NCBI GenBank assembly: GCA_018267355.1
Contig: JAFDYP010000568.1
Span: forward strand, 1-5,305
Source: Bacteroidota bacterium
GTDB taxonomy: Bacteria > Bacteroidota > Bacteroidia > Chitinophagales > LD1
Length of the DNA stretch: 5,305 bases
Direction of reading: 5' to 3'
Of this stretch, positions 1-5,305 are shown piece after piece; within the stretch, counting starts at the first letter, position 1, and each line of letters opens with the position of its first letter. Both the position numbers and the translations under genes were made by a program. The notes below the pieces were generated by a model, which saw nothing but the letters and a program-made list of their open reading frames with translations, searched no databases and was not told the DNA's origin.

Positions 1-1
1 A

Positions 2-1171
2 AAGGGCCGCATCTCTACGGGCGGCAATGAACTGGTAGCATCAAACACATCGTCTTCGGCTATCACCGGTCACGGCCTCAATAAATATGTGATCGGAAAC
101 CTGCGCCGCTATGTAGCTGCGAGCGGTTCATATGATTTCCCGGTGGGCAATACATCCTACTACGATCTGGGCAACATCAGCTTTAATGGCCAGTCCGGTA
201 TCACCAGCCTGTTGGGGTACTTCACTACCGGTCAGTCAGGCACTGCACCATCCACATCTACCTGCCAGATCAATGGCTCCAAGATCAATGATTACCTCAA
301 TAATGGCTTCTGGACATTCACCCCAAACAGCACTATGAGCGGCGGCACATACGACGTCACACTGAATGCCATGGGCTACAGCAATGCACCTACCGCCGCC
401 AATCAGATGGGTGTGATCAAGCGCTCTGATGCCAGCTCTCCATGGCTGGGCTGCGGCCTGCTGAATGGTTCAGCACAGTCCAGTGCCTATGGTAGCCATA
501 GCAATGCTACACAATCCATCTCAGGAGGTGTAGCCACAGCCGTGCGTAGCGGTGTGACAGGTTTCTCTGATTTTGCTATAGGTCTCCATCAGACCAATAC
601 TCCGCTACCCGTCACGCTCATGTACCTGACCGCTACTGAGCAGGATGACAGATACATCGCACTGGAGTGGGCTACCGCCTCAGAGATCAATAACAGTGGC
701 TTCCAGGTAGAGAGGAGCACAGACGGTATCGCCTTTGAGCCGATAGCATGGGTAGACGGCAGCGGCAATAGCAACAGTATGATTAAGTATGGTACGGACG
801 ACCGCCAGGTCGCTACAGGTATCATCTACTATTATCGCCTGAAGCAGGTGGACTATGACGGCAAATATGAATACAGCAACATAGTCTCCGCCAGCCTTGC
901 CGGTGGCAACAATGGTATCAGCATACATAATATCTATCCTAATCCTGCCGCTGCACAGGTCACAGTAGACATAGTAGCGGCAGAAGAAACACCCGTAGCT
1001 ATCAGCTTCACTGATGTACTGGGCCGCGAGGTACTCGGCACGCAGTGGCAGCTCCATGCAGGTTATAATGACCGCAGGTTTGATATAGCTGCGTTGGCAG
1101 ATGGTGTATATCACGTCACAGTAAAGACCGGCAATAGCTTCTTTACCAAAGTGCTGACCATAGCTAAATAA
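2..1171 (+). CDS. T9SS-secreted surface protein with C-terminal type A sorting domain, 5'-truncated
   Basis: This is the 3' part of a gene that runs off the left edge. The frame is open from base 2, giving 389 visible residues before TAA at 1169-1171. A GTG at 89 could be read as a start, but coding-like sequence (ISTGGNELVAS, then HGLNKYVIGNLRRY) continues upstream of it, so the true start lies outside the window. Visible order: a beta-rich region with FPVG at residues 46-49, a GFW..F segment near 102, a GFSDFAIG motif near 187-194, an Fn3-like module at about 201-297 (starting LPV, with TASEINNSGF and YYYRLKQVDYDG), then a sorting domain from about 305 to 389 with YPNP at 312-315, DVLGREV, and a basic end in AK. 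Known for the family: such domains direct proteins through the T9SS and are normally removed or replaced by a surface anchor. The effector role is unknown; adhesin or structural protein is a guess. The protein is paralogous to the - strand gene at 3135-5096. No catalytic motif is visible. Confidence 0.92.
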   Translation, partial: KGRISTGGNELVASNTSSSAITGHGLNKYVIGNLRRYVAASGSYDFPVGNTSYYDLGNISFNGQSGITSLLGYFTTGQSGTAPSTSTCQINGSKINDYLNNGFWTFTPNSTMSGGTYDVTLNAMGYSNAPTAANQMGVIKRSDASSPWLGCGLLNGSAQSSAYGSHSNATQSISGGVATAVRSGVTGFSDFAIGLHQTNTPLPVTLMYLTATEQDDRYIALEWATASEINNSGFQVERSTDGIAFEPIAWVDGSGNSNSMIKYGTDDRQVATGIIYYYRLKQVDYDGKYEYSNIVSASLAGGNNGISIHNIYPNPAAAQVTVDIVAAEETPVAISFTDVLGREVLGTQWQLHAGYNDRRFDIAALADGVYHVTVKTGNSFFTKVLTIAK

Positions 1172-1195
1172 GATCGGGAAAACTTTTTACCGGAG

Positions 1196-1230
1196 CAGGG
1201 CAGGAGATCACTCTTGCCCTGTTTCATTTT
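1196..1230 (+). terminator. Intrinsic terminator of the left T9SS gene, overlapping the uvrC 3' end
   Basis: Bases 1196-1206 pair with 1211-1221 to form an uninterrupted 11-bp stem (one G-T pair, 1203/1214) closed by an ATCA tetraloop. TTTCATTTT follows at 1222-1230 on the + strand. It begins 24 bases after the TAA of the left gene. The uvrC stop codon (TGA on the - strand, 1208-1210) sits in the loop, so the right arm of the stem is uvrC coding sequence. On the - strand the hairpin is followed by CTCCGGTAAAAAGTTTT, with no immediate T run. It is therefore a good + strand terminator and at best a weak one for uvrC. Confidence 0.8.
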
Positions 1231-3028
1231 GTGCCCCTGCGAAATGAGCGATGACCAGGGCAGCCTTGCTATCTCCTATCACTTCTGCTATTTCATTTTG
1301 CGGTGCCTCTTTGAGCTTCTTCACAGATTTGAAATGCTGTATCAGCTTTTCGAAAGTTTTATTGCCTATCCCTTTGATACCGGTGAGCTCTGAGGTGGTC
1401 TGGCTCTTGCTGCGCTTATTGCGGTGTGCCGTGATACCGAATCGGTGCGCCTCATCGCGCAGGCGCTGTATCAGTTTCAGTCCTTCTGACTTTTTATTGA
1501 TATAGAGCGGCAGGCTATCTTCAGGAAAGTATATTTCCTCCAGTCGTTTTGCGATACCTACTATTGGTACCTGCCCATAGATATTCAGCTTCTCCAGGCT
1601 CTTCACCGCAGCGCTGAGTTGACCTTTGCCGCCATCTATCACGATAAGGTTCGGTAGCGGATCACCCTCCTCTATCATGCGGCGGTAGCGGCGGTATACG
1701 GCCTCCTCCATCGTAGCAAAATCGTCCGGCCCCTCTACTGTCTTTACATTAAACCAGCGGTAGTCCTTCTTTGATGGCTTCGCATCGCGAAATACCACAA
1801 TAGAAGAAACCGGATTTGTACCTTGAATGTTAGAGTTATCAAAGCACTCTATGTGCCGGGGCAGATCTTTGAGCTTCAGGTCATCCTTCAGCGTCTTCAT
1901 GATACGGAAGGAAGGGTTCTTCTCCTCCGATGTCATCTGCTGGTTGATGCGCTCTTGCCTGGCGTAGAGTGCATTCTTAGTGGCCAGGTCTACGAGTTTT
2001 TTCTTATCACCTATCACAGGCACAGCCACACTCACACCCTCTACCGGTATCTCTATAGAGAACGGCAACAGCAGGTCATCTATCTGGATATTATCAGAGA
2101 AGCTGCACTCACGCACCGCCGCCTCCAGCATCTCTTCGCGCGTTTCATCCAGCACGCGCTTCAGCTCCAGGGCTTTGGTCTGGATGATCACGCCATTGCC
2201 TATACGCAGGTAGTTGATAAAGGCCGTGGTCTCTGTCTCTGTATAGCCGTACACATCTACGTTGCTCAGCTTTGGATTTACGATCGTAGACTTGCTCTGG
2301 TAGTCTGTGAGCAGATCTATCTTCTCTTTAAACTCATTGGCCCGCTCAAACTCCATATTCTCTGCATACTTCTGCATCTTACCTTTCAGGTAGTACATCA
2401 CTGATCCGAAGTTGCTCTTTAATATATCTTTCACCTGCCTGATAGACTCATCATACTCTTCCTTGCTCTGCAGGTTTTCGCAGGGCCCCAGGCAGTTCTT
2501 GATGTGGTACTGCAGGCATACTTTAAACTTCTTTGCATCGATATTCTTTTGCGAAAGTGGCAGCGTGCACGTACGCAATGGGAAGATAGTGGTCAAAAGG
2601 TTCAGTATGATCCGCACCTGCCCTACAGAGGTATAAGGCCCGAGGTATTCTGAGCCGTCTTTTATCAGCTGCCGTGTCAGGAAGACGCGCGGATAGTCTT
2701 CATTTTTGATCACAATGTAGGGATAGGACTTGTCATCCTTCAGGCTCACATTATAGCGCGGCTGGTATTTTTTGATCAGGCTATTCTCCAGCAGAAAAGC
2801 ATCCTGCTCTGTATCTACTATTGTAAACTCTATGCGGTTTATCTTGCGCACCATATGCGCTATGCGAAAGGTGTGATCATTCTTATTGAAATAAGATGAC
2901 ACACGTTTCTTCAGGTCTTTGGCCTTGCCTATATACAGGATAGTGCCCTCCTCATCATAGTAGCGGTACACCCCCGGCTGATTGGGCAGGCTGTCCCGGT
3001 ACTGCGCAGCAAATTCTTCTAAGATCAC
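1208..3028 (-). CDS. uvrC: UvrABC system protein C (excision nuclease subunit UvrC)
   Basis: This is the dual-incision endonuclease of nucleotide excision repair. In the cytoplasm it joins the UvrB-DNA complex at a lesion and cuts 3' and then 5' of the damage. The 606 residues are normal family length. Domains: an N-terminal GIY-YIG nuclease at about 15-95 (GVY 19-21, YIG 32-34, R42, E81 in LLENSLIKKYQPRYN); a four-cysteine set C154, C171, C179, C183, matching the iron-sulfur site reported for E. coli UvrC; a UVR motif for UvrB contact at about 212-245; an RNase H-like 5' nuclease with ECFDNSN (D397), GPDDFATM (D435/D436), IDGGKGQ (D465) and RDEAHRF (H528); and a C-terminal helix-hairpin-helix region at about 547-597 (LTGIKGIGNKT). 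The start is GTG, read as Met: an in-frame TAA lies two codons upstream and the next in-frame ATG is at residue 59, inside the nuclease domain. No Shine-Dalgarno sequence is visible. The gene is complete and looks functional. It is on the same strand as the cargo gene at 3135-5096 but separated from it by a terminator, and it converges on the left gene with only 36 bp between stop codons. Confidence 0.99.
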   Translation of the reverse strand: MILEEFAAQYRDSLPNQPGVYRYYDEEGTILYIGKAKDLKKRVSSYFNKNDHTFRIAHMVRKINRIEFTIVDTEQDAFLLENSLIKKYQPRYNVSLKDDKSYPYIVIKNEDYPRVFLTRQLIKDGSEYLGPYTSVGQVRIILNLLTTIFPLRTCTLPLSQKNIDAKKFKVCLQYHIKNCLGPCENLQSKEEYDESIRQVKDILKSNFGSVMYYLKGKMQKYAENMEFERANEFKEKIDLLTDYQSKSTIVNPKLSNVDVYGYTETETTAFINYLRIGNGVIIQTKALELKRVLDETREEMLEAAVRECSFSDNIQIDDLLLPFSIEIPVEGVSVAVPVIGDKKKLVDLATKNALYARQERINQQMTSEEKNPSFRIMKTLKDDLKLKDLPRHIECFDNSNIQGTNPVSSIVVFRDAKPSKKDYRWFNVKTVEGPDDFATMEEAVYRRYRRMIEEGDPLPNLIVIDGGKGQLSAAVKSLEKLNIYGQVPIVGIAKRLEEIYFPEDSLPLYINKKSEGLKLIQRLRDEAHRFGITAHRNKRSKSQTTSELTGIKGIGNKTFEKLIQHFKSVKKLKEAPQNEIAEVIGDSKAALVIAHFAGAQNETGQE

Positions 3029-3083
3029 AGCTTAAAAATAAGTAAAACTCTGCCACCCGGAGAGGGTACAAACGGGGGTGCAC

Positions 3084-3112
3084 AAAAAAACCCGCACGGT
3101 CAGCGCGGGTTT
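3084..3112 (-). terminator. Intrinsic terminator of the 653-aa T9SS cargo gene
   Basis: Read on the - strand, AAACCCGC (3112-3105) pairs with GCGGGTTT (3095-3088) around a 9-base loop, and the T run continues to 3084, giving seven T in total. The element starts 22 bases after the TAA of the gene at 3135-5096. It should separate that transcript from uvrC, which begins only 55 bases beyond the T run. The form is canonical: GC-rich stem, then uninterrupted T. Confidence 0.92.
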
Positions 3113-3134
3113 CTATATTATGAATAGAGCTATA

Positions 3135-5096
3135 TTATCTTACGATCACCAGTTTCTTTGAGAAGGTCTTCTCGCCGGCCTTGATCAGCACTGAGTAGGT
3201 GGCGGCAGCCAGCGCTTCAGTATTGATCTGGTAGGTATTGGTACCATACTCCAGCTGGTAGGCATTGCTGATGATCTCCTTGCCCAGGATATCATAGAAT
3301 GTGATACTGGTAGGAGCCGGCTCCGTCGTGCTGATCGTGATCCTCACAGAGGCGTTCGCAGGGTTAGGCTGCAGTGCTGCTACCGTGATAGCCGAGCCAC
3401 TGATGATCTCACCGGAGACGATCTCTGTCAGCTCAGTCCCGCCGTCAAAATCTGTCTGCCTGAGACGGTAGTAATATTCTACATTTGGCTGCACGGTATG
3501 ATCATTGTAGAGATAGCTGTGTTGCTCATTAGTAGTACCATTGCCATCTACCCAGCCTATGCTGGTCCAGTCGGTGCCATTATCACTACGCAGTATTTCA
3601 AAGCCCTTGTTATTGATCTCAGAGGCCGTGATCCAGTCCAGGCGGATATATTCGTTATTGACCGGTGTAGCTGTGAGGCTGATCAGCTTCACAGGCAGTG
3701 CCTGGTTACCCACATTGCTGGAGCTGGTAGCTATGGCAAAATGCGAAAAACTGGAGTACCTGCCGCCGGTGATCCCATCGCCATCACCGCAGGTGGTAAA
3801 GTTCTTAGAGTTGCTGAAATAGCTGTAGGTGACAAGGTCGGAATAATTTGGCGCCACAGACGTCTCCATATCGCTTTGGAAGTTTGCCACGGTAGGCACA
3901 CCACTGAATGCTGCAGCCGAGGTGCGGAGCATACGCTTATTAGGGTTAGTACCATTGGTCACCCACTCACTGTAGCCGTGCGGATAGGCTTCTATCACAT
4001 AGGTAGTACCAGAGAGCGCCGGGCTGGCATTGAAGCTCCAGTAGCCGTGGGCCTTCAGTATTTTGTCCATCACCAGCCAGTTGCCATTCACCGGGCCGCC
4101 GCAGGCGCTCTGCTGAAAGATATTGAAGCCCGGATTTGCTACATAGTCTATTGGATTTTGCGAGAGGTTCATTGTGCTGGCCGGCCACGTAGAGTTGGTC
4201 TGGTCAAAAGTATTGGTGAAAGAAGTATTCGTATTTGCCAGGGCGTATTCCGTAAACTTAGACGATAGCTTCATAGAGGCTGATGGTGTACCGGTAAAGA
4301 AGATCTTCACAGGATTGTAGGTCCGGTTTGGAGAGCCGATAGGGAAGACATAAGTGGCCGACCTGTCTGCCTGGCGGGCAAATCCCGATGCTACGCCATC
4401 TACACCACGGGTGCTGATATAGGCGTCATTGGCAGCACCTGACAGAGCGGCTGTATTGCTCACAAAATTGAAGGAAGATATGGACTGGTAGCCGGCCAGT
4501 GCGGTAGGTGCAGCATTGGAGAGATAGAGTTCATAGTCATTGGTACCGGTGAAAGTATTGATGATGCCATGACCTCCCGGGGTCACGCCGCGCACTTGCA
4601 TTAGGCTTGTATTACCCAGTGTAGAGGTATAGCTGCCAGGTACGTAGTACGTCCCGGCGGTAGTGCTACCACCCCACACCAACGCATTAGATACTGTCAC
4701 ATTATTGCCCAGTGCCACAGACTGGCTTGTGCTGCCTTGGTCTACTACCAGATTGTAGAAAGACGCTGTACTGCTGCCCTTGATTGTTTGTACACCCGTA
4801 GTGGTAGAACCCGCTACTGTACCATTGCCTATCAGGCGCGTAGTACCTTCACCCACTGAGCCGTCAGTGTTTATAGTAGCATTATTGGTGATATCTCCTT
4901 CCACATTCACCAGACCGTCATTGGTCAGGGTGCTGCCCGCGGCATTCACTACATCGCCCTGTACATGCAGCACTGCGCCGGATTGCACATATACAGTTGC
5001 CCCATTGGAGTAAAACAAATTTGAGTAGCTGGACTGTCCATAGGCTGCGGTCAGCGCCATTGCACCGGCGGCGAGCAGGGTAAAAATTTTCTTCAT
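3135..5096 (-). CDS. T9SS-secreted surface protein with signal peptide and C-terminal type A sorting domain
   Basis: The protein has 653 residues. I chose the ATG at 5094-5096; an in-frame TTG directly before it adds one residue but is the poorer start, and MKKIF is a classic signal-peptide opening. The signal peptide is about residues 1-20 (KK, hydrophobic LLAAGAMALTAA, then AYG), with likely cleavage before Q21, leaving an N-terminal glutamine. Residues 30-130 are rich in short G/N/T/V repeats (VYVQSGAVLHVQGDVV, then GLVNVEGDI), as in beta-helix-like surface proteins. Next come FPIG at 251-254, GYWSF at 351-355, SSFSHFAIA at 448-456, an Fn3-like module at about 467-560 (LPVKLISLTA, TASEINNKGF, YYYRLRQTDFDG), and a sorting domain at about 569-653 with QPNP at 576-579, YDILGKEI and a basic end VIVR. 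Known for the family: Sec export, then T9SS passage to the surface or medium with loss of the C-terminal domain. The binding target is not visible; an adhesin or structural role is inference. It is monocistronic by context, with a candidate promoter about 85 bases upstream and a strong terminator downstream. It is a paralogue of the left-edge gene. Confidence 0.95.
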   Translation of the reverse strand: MKKIFTLLAAGAMALTAAYGQSSYSNLFYSNGATVYVQSGAVLHVQGDVVNAAGSTLTNDGLVNVEGDITNNATINTDGSVGEGTTRLIGNGTVAGSTTTGVQTIKGSSTASFYNLVVDQGSTSQSVALGNNVTVSNALVWGGSTTAGTYYVPGSYTSTLGNTSLMQVRGVTPGGHGIINTFTGTNDYELYLSNAAPTALAGYQSISSFNFVSNTAALSGAANDAYISTRGVDGVASGFARQADRSATYVFPIGSPNRTYNPVKIFFTGTPSASMKLSSKFTEYALANTNTSFTNTFDQTNSTWPASTMNLSQNPIDYVANPGFNIFQQSACGGPVNGNWLVMDKILKAHGYWSFNASPALSGTTYVIEAYPHGYSEWVTNGTNPNKRMLRTSAAAFSGVPTVANFQSDMETSVAPNYSDLVTYSYFSNSKNFTTCGDGDGITGGRYSSFSHFAIATSSSNVGNQALPVKLISLTATPVNNEYIRLDWITASEINNKGFEILRSDNGTDWTSIGWVDGNGTTNEQHSYLYNDHTVQPNVEYYYRLRQTDFDGGTELTEIVSGEIISGSAITVAALQPNPANASVRITISTTEPAPTSITFYDILGKEIISNAYQLEYGTNTYQINTEALAAATYSVLIKAGEKTFSKKLVIVR

Positions 5097-5125
5097 CAAG
5101 GATTCTTTCGGTCACATAAAATAAG

Positions 5126-5157
5126 CCTGCGGCACTCTTCATACGCCGACAGACAGG
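5126..5157 (-). promoter_or_regulatory. Possible hairpin in the 5' leader of the T9SS cargo gene
   Basis: On the - strand, CCTG (5157-5154) and CGGC (5148-5145) can pair with GCCG (5133-5130) and CAGG (5129-5126). There is a 5-base bulge on one side and an 11-base loop. If transcription starts near 5175, the structure lies inside the roughly 78-base untranslated leader, about 30 bases before the ATG. No T run follows, so it is not a terminator. It matches no riboswitch I recognise and may be incidental. Confidence 0.2.
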
Positions 5158-5181
5158 GTTTTTAATACAGTAAATATAAAC

Positions 5182-5210
5182 ATTATAAACCGGATATCTA
5201 TGCCTGTCAA
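5182..5210 (-). promoter_or_regulatory. Consensus sigma70-type promoter upstream of the T9SS cargo gene
   Basis: On the - strand TTGACA (5210-5205) is followed by exactly 17 bases and then TATAAT (5187-5182). Both hexamers and the spacing match the ideal vegetative promoter. Transcription would start near 5175 and leave a leader of about 78 bases before the ATG at 5096. The usual Bacteroidota vegetative element is TTTG or TTG at -33 and TAnnTTTG at -7; the nearest such -7 match here, TATATTTA (5178-5171), is 29 bases from the TTG, which is too far. Position and orientation fit a promoter for this gene. Whether the host sigma factor uses these hexamers is unproven. Confidence 0.55.
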
Positions 5211-5247
5211 TAGGTCATAACCTGGTGCCGGTGAAATGGCCTGTATA

Positions 5248-5304
5248 TCACTCGCCAAATTCCGCCGACCGGTCCACTTTCTGCCCGGCATAGGTCTTGC
5301 AGTT
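5248..5304 (-). CDS. Possible 3' end of a gene cut by the right edge
   Basis: On the - strand one frame reads 18 codons (NCKTYAGQKVDRSAEFGE) and then TGA at 5250-5248. The codons are common and the composition is hydrophilic like a protein C-terminus, and it stops about 38 bases before the -35 hexamer of the downstream gene, which is a sensible gene boundary. No terminator follows. It is too short to assign a family. A second - strand frame is also open from the edge to a TGA near 5143, and a + strand ATG at 5236 opens a frame to the edge, so the choice between them is weak. Confidence 0.22.
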   Translation of the reverse strand, partial: NCKTYAGQKVDRSAEFGE

Positions 5305-5305
5305 C

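Noticed and set aside
89..91. GTG as the start codon of the left gene
   Set aside because: The frame is open to the left edge and the upstream residues look like the same domain (ISTGGNELVAS), so the gene is simply truncated by the window.
680..1114. Open frame on the - strand opposite the left gene (144 codons)
   Set aside because: It is antisense to the Fn3-like and sorting domains of a real gene, with no supporting signal of its own.
1823..2404. Open frame on the + strand opposite uvrC (193 codons)
   Set aside because: It is antisense to conserved UvrC coding sequence and its translation resembles no known family; it is a shadow of uvrC.
3032..3040. TATTTTTA on the - strand as a Bacteroidota -7 element for uvrC
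   Set aside because: No TTG or TTTG lies at the required distance upstream, and it would place the transcription start almost on the GTG.
3064..3086. Imperfect direct repeat GGGTACAAA / GGGTGCACAAA
   Set aside because: It is two short, mismatched copies beside the A run of the terminator; too weak to call a repeat or binding site.
3498..4268. Long open frame on the + strand opposite the cargo gene (256 codons)
   Set aside because: It lies wholly antisense to a clearly real gene, has no recognisable domain, and is explained by that gene's codon usage.
5097..5099. TTG as the start codon of the 653-aa cargo gene, giving 654 residues
   Set aside because: It is immediately followed by an ATG that begins a textbook signal peptide; ATG is the better start.
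5212..5223. Inverted repeat AGGT-CATA-ACCT just upstream of the -35 hexamer, possibly an operator
   Set aside because: The arms are only 4 bp and do not extend outward, which is common by chance; nothing else supports a binding site.

Overview
The window looks like chromosomal DNA from a Bacteroidota bacterium. By protein style it is plausibly a Chitinophagaceae-like member with moderate GC, but that finer placement is inference. The evidence is two large secreted proteins ending in type IX secretion system (T9SS) type A sorting domains, a Bacteroidota-style UvrC, and starts without a clear Shine-Dalgarno sequence. No mobile element, CRISPR array, tRNA, rRNA or phage gene was seen.

Layout from left to right: (1) the 3' part of a surface/secreted protein gene on the + strand, cut by the left edge and ending at 1171. 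(2) A strong hairpin terminator at 1196-1230 that overlaps the 3' end of the convergent gene. (3) uvrC on the - strand (1208-3028), a complete nucleotide excision repair endonuclease subunit with every expected domain and catalytic residue. (4) A 106-bp gap (3029-3134) holding a textbook intrinsic terminator for the next gene. (5) A second T9SS cargo gene on the - strand (3135-5096, 653 aa) with a signal peptide. (6) About 209 bp upstream of it (5097-5305), containing a perfect TTGACA-17 bp-TATAAT promoter-like element, a possible leader hairpin, and perhaps the last codons of another - strand gene at the right edge.

Functionally, the two cargo proteins are paralogues. They share a FPVG/FPIG-containing beta-rich region, a GYW/GFW segment, an Fn3-like module and the sorting domain. 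They lie on either side of uvrC in opposite orientations. They should cross the inner membrane by Sec and the outer membrane by T9SS, ending at the cell surface or outside. UvrC is a cytoplasmic housekeeping repair enzyme with no evident functional link to them. I see no convincing new biological system here. The most notable points are the E. coli-type consensus promoter in a Bacteroidota context, the terminator folded through the uvrC stop codon, and the cramped region upstream of uvrC.
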